This document shows, piece after piece, positions 37,301-46,306 of a stretch of DNA of 64,000 nucleotides. The stretch's first letter is position 1; every line of letters starts with the position of its first letter. The position numbers were made by a program, and so were the translations under genes. This stretch comes from Okeania sp. SIO1I7 (lineage in GTDB: Bacteria; Cyanobacteriota; Cyanobacteriia; Cyanobacteriales; Microcoleaceae): positions 716,091 through 780,090 of the forward strand of contig JAAHGF010000008.1 in NCBI GenBank assembly GCA_010672585.1, written 5' to 3'. The notes beneath the pieces were generated by a model that ran no database searches, was not told the origin of the DNA, and saw only the letters and a list, made by a program, of their open reading frames with translations.

Positions 37301-38599
37301 ATGATTAACGAAGTATTCATGCCTGCCCTTAGTTCCACTATGACCGAGGGTAAAATAGTTTCTTGGCAAAAATCCACTGGTGATTGGGTGGAAAAAGGGG
37401 AAACAGTAGTAGTGGTTGAATCAGATAAAGCAGATATGGATGTAGAATCCTTTTTCTCTGGATATCTGGCCAATATAATTGTAGAAGCTGGAGATGTGGC
37501 AGCCGTAGGATCTACGATCGCTTTATTGGCTGAAACAGAGGCCGAAATTGAAACAGCTAAACAGCAAGGAGGTGCTACAGCCAAGCAAGAAACTGCTCCC
37601 GCTGCTTCTACTGCTGCAAGCGCTGTTGCTACAGCTCCCACTTCTGTCACAACAGAAACAAAAGAGAACAACGGTCGGCGTAATGGAAGGATTATTGCTT
37701 CCCCTCGTGCCCGGAAGTTGGCCAAAAAATTGAAGGTAGATTTAAGTACTCTCAAAGGAACTGGGCCTCATGGTCGCATTGTGGCAGAAGATGTAGAAAT
37801 GGCGACAGGTAGTGCTCCAACTTCAGTTGCTGCACCTGTGAAGACCGCGACTCCCGTTATTCCTACTCAACCATCTATTCCTACTGCTCCACCTCCACCA
37901 TCTGCACCTCCAACTCCTGTGACTCCTGGGCAAGTTGTGAAGATGAATACTCTGCAAAATGCAGTGGTGCGAAATATGATGGTCAGTTTATCTGTGCCTA
38001 CTTTCCATGTTGGTTACACGATCGCTACAGATAACTTAGATGCGTTGTACAAACAGATTAAGTCTAAGGGTGTGACGATGAGTGCGATGTTAGCAAAAGC
38101 CATAGCAATGACTTTGCAACAACATCCTTTGCTCAATGCTGCTTATGTGGAAGGGGGTATTCAGTATCCTTCTGGGATTAATATTGCAGTGGCAGTGGCA
38201 ATGCCTGATGGCGGTTTGATTACACCAGTCTTGCAAAATGCTGACAAAATGGATATTTATTCTTTATCTCGCACTTGGAAAGGTTTAGTAGATAAGGCGC
38301 GGGCAAAGCAGTTGCAACCAGATGAATATAGCACTGGTACCTTTACTTTATCTAATTTAGGAATGTTTGGAGTAAATCAGTTTGATGCTATTTTGCCACC
38401 TGGTCAGGGTTCAATTTTGGCGATCGGTGCATCTCAACCCCAGGTAGTAGCAACTGCTGACGGGATGATTGGAGTTAAGCGACAAATGCAGGTGAATATT
38501 ACTTGCGACCATAGAATAATTTATGGTGCTGACGCTGCTGCTTTCTTGCAAGATTTAGCAAAGTTGATTGAAACTAACCCCCAGTCTTTGACTATGTAA
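37301..38599 (+). CDS. pdhC: Pyruvate dehydrogenase E2, dihydrolipoamide acetyltransferase
   Basis: The 432-aa E2 component transfers the acetyl group from lipoamide to CoA, giving acetyl-CoA. An N-terminal lipoyl domain (1-80) carries the lipoylation Lys in VVESDKADMDVES. An Ala/Pro-rich linker is followed by the peripheral-subunit-binding domain (about 130-165, ASPRARKLAKKLKVDLSTLK). A second Pro-rich linker leads to the acyltransferase domain (about 205-432) with catalytic CDHRIIYGADAAAF near the end. Length and order match cyanobacterial PDH E2. Other PDH subunit genes are not in the window, as expected because they are scattered in cyanobacteria. ATG at 37301. Confidence 0.94.
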   Translation: MINEVFMPALSSTMTEGKIVSWQKSTGDWVEKGETVVVVESDKADMDVESFFSGYLANIIVEAGDVAAVGSTIALLAETEAEIETAKQQGGATAKQETAPAASTAASAVATAPTSVTTETKENNGRRNGRIIASPRARKLAKKLKVDLSTLKGTGPHGRIVAEDVEMATGSAPTSVAAPVKTATPVIPTQPSIPTAPPPPSAPPTPVTPGQVVKMNTLQNAVVRNMMVSLSVPTFHVGYTIATDNLDALYKQIKSKGVTMSAMLAKAIAMTLQQHPLLNAAYVEGGIQYPSGINIAVAVAMPDGGLITPVLQNADKMDIYSLSRTWKGLVDKARAKQLQPDEYSTGTFTLSNLGMFGVNQFDAILPPGQGSILAIGASQPQVVATADGMIGVKRQMQVNITCDHRIIYGADAAAFLQDLAKLIETNPQSLTM

Positions 38600-38690
38600 G
38601 CGAGTAATGAGATGCTGGTGGCATTGAGTTTTATGCCATCAGTTATAGAACTCATTTGGTATCTTTGTCAGCGACCCGAGTTTTTTTTTC

Positions 38691-38850
<160 letters not shown>

Positions 38851-39711
38851 TTAGGGTGGTGCTTCTGGGCTGAGAATAACAACATATTCCCCGCGATCGC
38901 TCTGCTGAATAACGACAACGGGAGGACGAGCATTTGATGGTTCATCTTTTGACAAAGAAGGGAATATATAATATTGACCGTCCGTATCAAACAGCAGTCG
39001 CCAGATCACTTGGGGAAAGTCAGAGTCGGTTTTGTTATTGTAATCTCGTAGTAGTAACTGCTCATATAATTCTATATCTCCGATAATACGAAAATTGCTA
39101 CTACTAGGGTCCTCTGTCAATCTTTCTTTATCAACTTTTCTGCCTAATGGTAGTTTGTTTTCTGGAGTTATTAAAGTCACTACTGGCAAGAATGATGTGT
39201 CGCTACGGGAGTCTCGTATCGCATCAAGATTTCCTTGAGTTTGAGCGATAAAAAATAGGGTTGTTAATAACCAGAAGGTTACGACTATTTCATCAATTAA
39301 AGGTTTGTCATATTTTTGATAGTTGATTTGTTGAAAATAAAGAAATGATTGAAGATAACGGGTTATTTTAGGGCGTTTAGTTTTTAAGCTCTATTTCAAT
39401 AATTTTAAACGCCATTTATTGAGAATTTTATCTAATTTTTGGGTGAAAAATTTAATCAGATGGAAAATATTTGGAACGATAATCAAAGAAGCGATCGCTA
39501 TTCCTATAGTACGAAAAAAAGTTGAAAAATCTCCGCTATATATGTTGCCGAAAAATACCTGTATTGGCACAATTAAAAATGATTCAAAAGGTAAATCTAG
39601 AGTGGTTACTTCCAGTTGAAAATAAGCAAAATAAGCCCAACGATAAATCCAACCTGTGAAATACAAGCCTACTCCTAATACAGTTAATAAACTAGCAATT
39701 CTACCAAACAT
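38851..39711 (-). pseudogene. Membrane protein gene interrupted by one in-frame TAG
   Basis: Codons 1-106 from the ATG at 39711 encode two to three membrane segments (LTVLGVGLYFTGWIYRWAYF, IGIAIASLIIVPNIFHLI) and a basic stretch KWRLKLLK. Then comes TAG (39391-39393). The same frame continues for about 179 codons (SLKTKRPKITRYLQ, then a further membrane segment IVVTFWLLTTLFFIAQ, then a soluble beta-rich tail) to a stop near 38851. The position of the third membrane segment and absence of other stops show this was one gene of about 286 residues. The family is not recognised. The lost residue could have been Gln or Trp. Confidence 0.75.
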
Positions 39712-39973
39712 TTTCTATAAATTATGATTTTTTTATAATTTTATGTTAACAACTTTACCTTGATTGACGAAATGTTTTTGAAGCCTTGCTCAAACCCCCT
39801 ACTTCCCCTCCCCTCCTGGGAGGGGTTAGGGGTGGGTTGGGAGGGGGAGGGGCGAGGGGTGGGTTAACTTCTGACTTCTAACTTCTGACTTCATTAAAGC
39901 TATCTCCGGAAAATTTCACTAACACAGTGGTTAAACATATTAGTAGTAATTAATATTTATATCCGGTATAACT
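39712..39973. other. Intergenic region with G-rich repeats
   Basis: It contains CTCCTGGGAGGGGTTAGG-type and GGGAGGGGGAGGGG repeats (39800-39865) and a CTTCTGA heptamer run (39868-39890). It lies between divergent genes, so promoters are expected. No gene seen. Confidence 0.6.
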
Positions 39974-40561
39974 ATGAAGATAACTCAAATTACAATTATT
40001 TTTCTGTTAGCTTGTCTGACAGTAGTGGTAGGAGAGATAAAACAGGCGATCGCTAACCCTAACCTACTTGTGACAACTGAAACTGAAAAAGCAAAACCTA
40101 TTCCAGTCTCATTACCTGTTATTGCTGTAGTGAAACTAAAAGATGGCGATCGCCGAACTGGTGCAGTAGTAGGTGTTAATTCTCAGCATATAACGATAAA
40201 AAGAGGTCAAAGTAGTGGGAAAGAAAATATTACTAATGTGACCCGAATTAATTTTAATGATTGGAAAGGTTTTTGGTGGCCAACTTCTGATGGGATAATA
40301 GTCATGCGTGGGGATGAAGTGGAAAAAACAGGGAATATCCGACGTTTTGAGGTGGGAGTGGATGGGTTGGTATGGGAAAATGCAGAGAAGAATGCTATTG
40401 AGATTAAACCAGAAAGTGTGATTCGGGTAGATGATAAAGAGGGTGTACCGAGAAGTATGTGGAACATTATTAATAGTCGCTATGTTGTGAGTGAGATGGA
40501 GTTTGAACCGGAGCGACAAATCTGGATTATTACTGCTAGATTACAGTCAAAAAAAGAATAG
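39974..40561 (+). CDS. Exported protein of unknown function (195 aa)
   Basis: A signal peptide is clear: Lys-containing start, hydrophobic ITIIFLLACLTVVVG, and a possible AIA-N cleavage near residue 27. The mature part is beta-rich. It has an SH3-like or Sm-like start (AVVKLKDGDRRTGAVVGV, then ITIKRG) and a Trp-rich middle (INFNDWKGFWWPTSDG). No cysteine pairs or catalytic motifs are seen. The protein is probably periplasmic. It diverges from the broken membrane-protein gene on the other strand. I do not recognise a family. Confidence 0.65.
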   Translation: MKITQITIIFLLACLTVVVGEIKQAIANPNLLVTTETEKAKPIPVSLPVIAVVKLKDGDRRTGAVVGVNSQHITIKRGQSSGKENITNVTRINFNDWKGFWWPTSDGIIVMRGDEVEKTGNIRRFEVGVDGLVWENAEKNAIEIKPESVIRVDDKEGVPRSMWNIINSRYVVSEMEFEPERQIWIITARLQSKKE

Positions 40562-40578
40562 TATTTAGTAGTATTTAG

Positions 40579-40632
40579 TAGGTTGGGTTGAGGAACCGTT
40601 AGCGCCAGCTTATCCGTAGGATAAACCCAACA
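40579..40632. repeat. TAGGTTGGGTTGAGG dispersed repeat
   Basis: GTAGGTTGGGTTGAGG and GATAAACCCAAC flank a short loop. It lies just after the TAG stop of the exported-protein gene and may form a transcript-ending hairpin. Confidence 0.65.
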
Positions 40633-40682
40633 AAAATTGATATAATTATTAATTGTTAATTATTAATTATTAATTGTTGAAC

Positions 40683-40928
40683 ATGAGCATTATTATTTCT
40701 GATGAAATTTTGTGTACGACTAGAATGACAGAATCTGAGATGAAACTGGAAATAGCTGTTATGCTTTTCCAAAAAGAAAAACTAACTTTAGGTCAAGCTA
40801 GTCGGTTTGCTGACATGAATAGAATTGCTTTTCAGCATTTATTAGCTAGTCGTCAAATTCCGGTTCATTATGATGTAAAAGACTTGGAAAAAGACATTGA
40901 AAACTTGCACAAAATGGGCATATTATGA
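40683..40928 (+). CDS. UPF0175-family antitoxin (81 aa)
   Basis: The small protein has the UPF0175 pattern: a short N-terminal strand, MTESEMKLEIAVMLFQKEKL, then the HTH-like LTLGQASRFADMNRIAFQHL, and a C-terminal DLEKDIENLHK. UPF0175 proteins are usually encoded directly before a DUF3368 PIN-type toxin and serve as its antitoxin. The ATG at 40683 is chosen over in-frame TTG codons at 40674 and 40677. The stop codon overlaps the start of the toxin stub (ATGA). Because the toxin is gone, this is now an orphan antitoxin. Confidence 0.8.
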   Translation: MSIIISDEILCTTRMTESEMKLEIAVMLFQKEKLTLGQASRFADMNRIAFQHLLASRQIPVHYDVKDLEKDIENLHKMGIL

Positions 40929-40963
40929 TTGTTGTTAGGGATACTTCAGCCATCAATTTTTAG
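40925..40963 (+). pseudogene. Truncated DUF3368 PIN-toxin start (12 codons)
   Basis: An ATG overlaps the UPF0175 stop codon and opens MIVVRDTSAINF before TAG. This matches the usual start of DUF3368/VapC-like toxins (MIVV-D-TS-I-N). The sequence then changes to a dispersed GGGAGCATCTTGCTCCC palindrome, so the rest of the toxin was lost. Confidence 0.65.
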
Positions 40964-41031
40964 CCAGTGGGAGCATCTTGCTCCCATTGCTCTCCTGCTG
41001 CTGTTGCTCCTGTCTTGCGTGAGCGAGACGC

Positions 41032-41241
41032 TCACACTGTGTTTTTTCCGGAATCTCTATTTTCTTTTCTTTTTTTCAAAGGAGTTTTAATGAATTTGAT
41101 TTTCCCTTTCCATTCTTTCTCAAATTGCTTTTGCCTTTCTAACCAGTCAGCTAATATTAATTTCGGATCGTAGTTAAAAGCTTTAGCGTGTTCTTCTCGA
41201 ATTTGGTAAATTTCTTCTAAAATTTCATCAGGTAACATCAT
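41032..41241 (-). CDS. Small protein paired with PIN toxin, probable antitoxin
   Basis: The 69-aa protein overlaps the end of the PIN gene by 14 bp, so they form an operon with the toxin-like gene first. The sequence begins MMLPDEILEEIYQIREEHAK and continues YDPKLILADWLERQKQFEKE, a pattern I associate with short partners of cyanobacterial PIN proteins. The very basic C-terminus (PLKKRKENRDSGKN) may be altered by the adjacent repeat DNA. Antitoxin function is inferred from the pairing. Confidence 0.6.
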   Translation of the reverse strand: MMLPDEILEEIYQIREEHAKAFNYDPKLILADWLERQKQFEKEWKGKIKFIKTPLKKRKENRDSGKNTV

Positions 41242-41716
41242 AGTTTTTTCGTGCTAATTGATAAGGTGTACAAAGTATTGGTAATTGATAGCCAAAGTTA
41301 GTGCTAATTTCAGATAATTTTCTCTGGATGTTAGAATTAGCAATATGGCGAAAATTCCATGTTGGAAAATAGTCTAAATCATAAACAGTTGCTAGAGCAA
41401 TATGGAATGTATCATCACTAGCTTTAGGGGGAAGATTGGTTTGTTGGAGAAACTGTTGAGCCAATTCTGTAACAGTTTCATTGGAAATGAGCGAGGGAAA
41501 ATCTTTGATTATCTCTATTCTTTTTTGAGCCATTTCTGGATCGCCTCTCCCTGCCTCATCAAAAACTACTTGAGAGACATATATTTCAAAATTGTCTCGG
41601 CAAGTGTCCCACCATTCTCTAGTTACTGCCATATTAGCAGCAACAATTAAATTTTGGCTTGGTCTGGCGGTCAAATAGCCAATAACACTTGTTTCCAAAT
41701 ATAAAGTTGTACTCAT
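41228..41716 (-). CDS. PIN-domain protein, VapC-like toxin (162 aa)
   Basis: PIN nucleases use three or four acidic residues to bind metal and cut RNA. Here the N-terminus has TTLYLETSVIGYLTARPS, with Glu in the usual first Asp position. The middle has VSQVVFDEAGRGDPE. The C-terminal third has PPKASDDTFHIALATVYDLD and FPTWNFRHIAN. This is the PIN subgroup that begins YLETSVIGYL, common in cyanobacteria. The downstream gene overlaps by 14 bp and is the likely antitoxin, so the order is toxin-antitoxin. The ATG is at 41716. Confidence 0.78.
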   Translation of the reverse strand: MSTTLYLETSVIGYLTARPSQNLIVAANMAVTREWWDTCRDNFEIYVSQVVFDEAGRGDPEMAQKRIEIIKDFPSLISNETVTELAQQFLQQTNLPPKASDDTFHIALATVYDLDYFPTWNFRHIANSNIQRKLSEISTNFGYQLPILCTPYQLARKNYDVT

Positions 41717-41988
41717 GGCTATTTAATTCTTGTTCAATTTTACCTTGTTTAAATTTGCTCATTGCTCAATTTTAACCTAATTCTATTTGAGGCAAATAAG
41801 ATAAAATGAAAACTAAGTCGGAGCGTGTCATTGCGAGGGGGAAGGTTAAGAGTTAACTCTTGTCTTTAATAGTTACGCCCCCCGTGGCAATCTCCTACCC
41901 AAAAAGTTAAAAAACAAAATTGCTTGTGTATTATTATATAGCAAGGGTATTGCTATATACCTGAATAAAAGTGACAAAAAACAAAAAA

Positions 41989-42222
41989 ATGCCTAATAAA
42001 AAACTATCCTTGGAAATTTCAGAATCTCTCTATGAAAAATTAGAGGAACTATCTGAGTTAACGGAAGAACCAATTAACACTCTAATTATTAGAATTATTG
42101 CCATGAGAATGCCATCATTACTGAGAGAAACTAAAGAATTTAATCAAATGTTAGATGCAATTACTCCAGAACAACTGCATGGTGAAATTGGTCTAGAAGA
42201 GGTACTAAGTGAGCAATTCTAA
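41989..42222 (+). CDS. MazE-like antitoxin candidate (77 aa)
   Basis: The protein starts with a ribbon-helix-helix-like strand and helix (KKLSLEISESLYEKLEELSE, LTEEPINTLIIRIIAMRM). The acidic C-terminal tail (MLDAITPEQLHGEIGLEEVL) is suited to cover the MazF active site. The ATG at 41989 is preferred over an in-frame GTG at 41971. The gene overlaps the MazF-like gene by 14 bp, so the two are co-translated. It likely represses its own promoter. Confidence 0.7.
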   Translation: MPNKKLSLEISESLYEKLEELSELTEEPINTLIIRIIAMRMPSLLRETKEFNQMLDAITPEQLHGEIGLEEVLSEQF

Positions 42223-42568
42223 TAACTCAGATTTTTATATTCCTAAAAAGGGAGATATTGTCTGGATAAACTTTAATCCTCAATCTGGAAGAGAACAAGC
42301 TGGTCGTCGTCCTGCTTTAGTAGTTTCATCAAGTAGATATAACCGTCTTGTAGGATTAGCTTTAGTCTGCCCAATTACTACAAAAGTCAAAGGATTTATG
42401 TTTGAAATACCAATTCCAGAAGGATTAGAAATTTCAGGAGTTGTACTAGCAGATCAAGTCAAATCTTTAGACTATAAAAAACGGCGAGCAGAGTTTGCTT
42501 GTAAAATGCCAGATGAGATATTAATGCAAGTAATTACTGCCATAAATAGACTGATGAGAGAAGTTTGA
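42209..42568 (+). CDS. mazF: MazF/PemK-family endoribonuclease toxin
   Basis: The 119-aa protein has the standard MazF start, KKGDIVWINFNPQSGREQAG, then RRPALVVSSSRYNRLVGLAL and CPITTKVKGFMFEIPIPEGL. SGVVLADQVKSLDYKKRRAEF is followed by a C-terminal helix. The Arg of GREQAGRRP and the Thr/Ser of the CPIT loop occupy the known active-site positions. MazF cuts mRNA at short motifs. Translation probably begins at the GTG at 42209 within the end of the antitoxin gene, which couples the two. Confidence 0.88.
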   Translation: MSNSNNSDFYIPKKGDIVWINFNPQSGREQAGRRPALVVSSSRYNRLVGLALVCPITTKVKGFMFEIPIPEGLEISGVVLADQVKSLDYKKRRAEFACKMPDEILMQVITAINRLMREV

Positions 42569-42716
42569 TTTAATCTCAATCAATTCATTGATTTATTTCG
42601 TTATTTGCACTGATTTTCTTTTTTTTTAAAGGAGTTTTATTGAAGCGATCGCACAACAATTTTGGAATACTTAGTTATGCTTTTATACTCACTTTTCATT
42701 TGAGGAAAATAAGACA

Positions 42717-45677
42717 ATGAAACGAATTATTATTACCTCTCTAATAGGAATAACAACCCTGACTACAATTCCCCTAATACTGCCACTATTACCACAACGG
42801 AGTTACGCCCAAACTTTTAACTCTCAGGCAGAAAAGTTAGAGCAACTAATAGAAACAGGATGGCAACAAGCAAGGCAATCCCAATATCAAGAGTCTATAA
42901 AAACGCTTCAACAAGCTTTAGCTATTGCCAGAAAAATCAAAGACCGAGAAAAGGAGGCAGTAGCAAATCTTGGTCTTGGTTTTAACTATAATCGTATAGG
43001 CAAGCGACAAGAAGCATTAAACTTCTATGACCAAGCTTTGATGATTTTTCGGGAAGTGGGCGATCGTTCAGGAGAAGCTCGAACTCTCAATAATATTGGT
43101 CTCGTTTACAGCAATATAGGTCAACCCCAAAAAGCATTAGAATACTACCAGCAAGCTTTACCTATCTCCCAAGAAGTGGGCGATCGCTCTGGTGTTGCTA
43201 CTACTCTCAGTAATATTGGTCTAGTTTACGACAATATAGGTCAACCCCAAAAAGCATTAGAATACTACCAGCAAGCTTTACCCATCTTACAAGAAGTAGG
43301 CGCTCGTTCAACAGAAGCTACTACTCTCAGTAATATTGGCGTAGTTTACGACAATATAGGTCAACCCCAAAAGGCATTAGAATACTACCAGAAAGCTTTA
43401 CCTATCTCCCAAGAAGTGGGCGATCGCTCTGGAGTTGCTATTACTCTCAATAATATTGGTGCAGTTTACGGCAGTATAGGTCAACCTCAAAAGGCATTAG
43501 AATACTTCGAGCAAACTTTACCTATCTTGCGGGAAATAGGCGATCGCTCTGGAGTTGCTACTACTCTCAATAATATTGGTGGAGTTTACAGCAAAATAGG
43601 TCAACCCCAAAAGGCATTAGAATTCTACCAGCAAGCTTTACCCATCAGGCGAGAAGTGGGCGATCGCTCTGGAGTTGCTACTACTCTCAATAATATTGGT
43701 GCAGTTTACGACAAAATAGGTCAACCTGAAAAGGCATTAGAATTCTACCAGCAAGCTTTACCCATCAGGCGAGAAGTGGGCGATCTCTCTGGTGTTGCTG
43801 CTACTCTCAATAATATTGGTGCAGTTTACGACAAAATAGGTCAACCTGAAAAGGCATTAGAATTCTACCAGCAAGCTTTACCCATCAGGCGAGAAGTGGG
43901 CGATCTCTCTGGTGTTGCTGCTACTCTCAATAATATTGGTGCAGTTTACGACAAAATAGGTCAACCTGAAAAGGCATTAGAATTCTACCAGCAAGCTTTA
44001 CCCATCAGGCGAGAAGTGGGCGATCTCTCTGGTGTTGCTGCTACTCTCAATAATATTGGTCTCGTTTACAGCAATATAGGTCAACCTGAAAAGGCATTAG
44101 AATTCTACCAGCAGGCTTTACCCATCTTGCAAGAAGTAGGCGATCGCTCAGTAGAAGCTACTACTCTCAGCAATATTGGTGCAGTTTATCAAGATAGCAA
44201 CCAACCAGAAAAAGCAATAGACTATTTGAAGCAGTCAGTAGAAATAACCCTAGAAATGCGTGCGGGCTTAAAAAAAGAAGACCGCAAAGCTTTTTTAGAA
44301 GATAATGACCATAGAGCGATCGCCCTTATCGATCTCCTCATCGACCAAAACCAACCTGACATTGCCTGGGAATGGCATAACCTAGCTACTACTTTCGACC
44401 TCGCTGACTACACTCGCCTTATTGATGCTAAAGTCAAAAACTCAGAAACTCAAAAACTGATTAACCAATGGCAACAAAAAAATCAACAATTACAAATTCT
44501 CTATAGCAAAATAAAAGATGAATGGAGTCCCCAACTTTCCCAACAACTCAACCAGTTACAAGCAGAAACTAACCAACTCGCTGCCAACATTACCAATAAA
44601 TACCCAGAAGTTGCCGAGCTTTTTGAATTCAAACCCGAAGACATCGACAAACTCAAAGCCAATATTGCACCGGATACCGTTGTTATTCAACCTGCTCTTT
44701 TAACTGGCGTTGCACGTGTTTCCGATAGCATCGCCATATTCCTTGTCACCAGAGACAAACCTACCATAGTCAAAAAAGTACCTATCGATGCCAAAGAATT
44801 CGATCGCCTCCTCACCGAATATCGCGCCCAACTAGAAAACCCCAACGCTGATGACTACGACGTTAACCAAGAAAAACTCTACGACTATCTCATTCGTCCC
44901 ATGGAAACAGAAATAACAGCTTATTCTCCCAAACAACTCGCTATTATTGCCACCGGAAAACTCCGCTATATCCCCTTTGAAACCCTCTACGACAAAAAAA
45001 CCAACCAATATCTAATTGCCAAATACCCCATCCACAACCTCACCCGCATTTCCGCCACCCGAAAACAGCAGGCAAAAACAACCAAATCGCCTACAGTATT
45101 AGCATTTGGAAATCCCACTCCTACAAAGAGAAACCTTCCCGGTGCAGAAATAGAAGCCAAAAGTATCGTAGAAAAATTATCAGGCAAACACTTAATTCGG
45201 GAAAAAGCAACCCTCGCCAGTTTCAAAACAGAATCTTCGGGTTTTTCCTTAGTGCATCTCGCTACCCACGGTTGCTTTCAAAAAGAAGGTTGCCCTGGTG
45301 TTGGTTTAGAGGCAAATAATATTCTGTTTGCCAACAGAGAAACTTTTAATATTGCCGATGCTGCACTTTTAGGATTAGAAAATACAGATTTAATTGTGTT
45401 GAGTGCTTGCCAAACTGCGATGAAAGCTGACTCCAACGGTGAAGAAATAGCGGGAGTTGCCTATTTATTTGAGCGTGCGGGAGCTGATGCGGTTATTGCT
45501 AGTTTATGGAATGCGGAGGATGGGATAACGAAGGATATTATGGTGAATTTTTATGAGAATGTGAAGGCAGGAATGACGAAAGTTGAGGCGTTGCGGCAGG
45601 CAAAGTTAGGTTATGTTAGGGAAAATATTCATCCGTTTTATTGGTCGCCTTTGATTTTAATTGGTGAGGGGGAGTGA
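42717..45677 (+). CDS. Exported TPR-CHAT caspase-like protease, intact dyad
   Basis: The 986-aa protein has a signal peptide (hydrophobic 5-25, cleavage near SYAQ-TF). About eleven to twelve TPR units of exactly 40 residues follow (about 50-500). A C-terminal CHAT domain covers about 650-986. The dyad is intact: HLATHG with His851 and SACQT with Cys898. CHAT proteases are caspase-like and in some systems are activated through TPR partners. Several TPR units around 43680-44100 are nearly identical at DNA level, so the solenoid length has changed recently. ATG at 42717. It follows the MazEF-like pair by 148 bp. Confidence 0.92.
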   Translation: MKRIIITSLIGITTLTTIPLILPLLPQRSYAQTFNSQAEKLEQLIETGWQQARQSQYQESIKTLQQALAIARKIKDREKEAVANLGLGFNYNRIGKRQEALNFYDQALMIFREVGDRSGEARTLNNIGLVYSNIGQPQKALEYYQQALPISQEVGDRSGVATTLSNIGLVYDNIGQPQKALEYYQQALPILQEVGARSTEATTLSNIGVVYDNIGQPQKALEYYQKALPISQEVGDRSGVAITLNNIGAVYGSIGQPQKALEYFEQTLPILREIGDRSGVATTLNNIGGVYSKIGQPQKALEFYQQALPIRREVGDRSGVATTLNNIGAVYDKIGQPEKALEFYQQALPIRREVGDLSGVAATLNNIGAVYDKIGQPEKALEFYQQALPIRREVGDLSGVAATLNNIGAVYDKIGQPEKALEFYQQALPIRREVGDLSGVAATLNNIGLVYSNIGQPEKALEFYQQALPILQEVGDRSVEATTLSNIGAVYQDSNQPEKAIDYLKQSVEITLEMRAGLKKEDRKAFLEDNDHRAIALIDLLIDQNQPDIAWEWHNLATTFDLADYTRLIDAKVKNSETQKLINQWQQKNQQLQILYSKIKDEWSPQLSQQLNQLQAETNQLAANITNKYPEVAELFEFKPEDIDKLKANIAPDTVVIQPALLTGVARVSDSIAIFLVTRDKPTIVKKVPIDAKEFDRLLTEYRAQLENPNADDYDVNQEKLYDYLIRPMETEITAYSPKQLAIIATGKLRYIPFETLYDKKTNQYLIAKYPIHNLTRISATRKQQAKTTKSPTVLAFGNPTPTKRNLPGAEIEAKSIVEKLSGKHLIREKATLASFKTESSGFSLVHLATHGCFQKEGCPGVGLEANNILFANRETFNIADAALLGLENTDLIVLSACQTAMKADSNGEEIAGVAYLFERAGADAVIASLWNAEDGITKDIMVNFYENVKAGMTKVEALRQAKLGYVRENIHPFYWSPLILIGEGE

Positions 45678-45683
45678 GGGAGT

Positions 45684-45830
45684 TGCTAGACACAGATTCG
45701 GGCACGGATAAACGGATTGATTATTTGACATCATCCGTGCATCCGTGGCAAAAGATGCTAGACACAGATTCGGGCACAGATAAACGGATTGATTGTTTGA
45801 CATCATCTGTGCATCCGTGGCCAAATCTCT
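45684..45830. repeat. 73-bp direct repeat, two copies, just after CHAT gene
   Basis: Units start GCTAGACACAGATTCGGGCA at 45684 and 45757. Each contains ACGGAT and ATCCGTG inverted pieces. The array begins 7 bp after the stop codon of the CHAT gene. A related fragment lies within the decayed PIN gene near 60065-60095. Confidence 0.8.
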
Positions 45831-45862
45831 GTCTAGCTCTGGTGAATTTTTTAGACATAATC

Positions 45863-46157
45863 AGGACTTACGCAAAGGCACTATTTATAGAGGAAAGTAA
45901 CTGTTGGACAATAGTTTTGAGCGCTATATATAGCGTATCTGCGTAATATCATGTCCGAAGGCAATCGTTTGTGTAAAAGTTAGCGTAAATATCTACAGGG
46001 AATTTAAGTTTTTTTCTTGCTCTTTGTGAAGTTTTTCTGTCTATTCTCTATCCCCTATTCCCTATTCTCTATCCCCTATTCCCTATTCCCTATTCCCTAT
46101 TCCCTATTCCCTACCTTTGCTATACAATACCGATGCTACCGGACATGATATAAGTCC
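45863..46157. mobile_element. AGGACTTACGCA element split by a later insertion
   Basis: The left part (45863-45946) starts AGGACTTACGCAAAGG and resembles the 176-bp tandem unit. The right end AAGTCCT is found at 46152-46158, after the inserted TATCATGTCCG element. Joining the two halves restores CTGCGTAAGTCCT, the expected inverted end. Confidence 0.75.
45947..46150. mobile_element. MITE-like element, TIR TATCATGTCCG, TSD TAA (copy C)
   Basis: A 204-bp element in inverted orientation to copies A and B: its right end matches their left ends (ATCGGTATTGTATAG). The flanking direct repeat is TAA at 45944-45946 and 46151-46153. The interior has gained a CCCTATT heptamer array (46045-46112). Confidence 0.85.
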
Positions 46158-46306
46158 TAATAATAAAAATGATCTTCATCAATTATCTTGAAAATCTATC
46201 AAATTTCCCCCTACTCCCTACTCCCTACTCTCTATAGACAAAATACAACAATTAATGTAAACTTAATGTTTTTACCAACAGAGTTAACATCAGCGGAAAA
46301 TCAACT

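Noticed and set aside
37189..37755. 188-codon minus-strand frame opposite the E2 gene
   Set aside because: It is the antisense of the Ala/Pro-rich linker of E2; codon pattern and protein features favour the plus strand.
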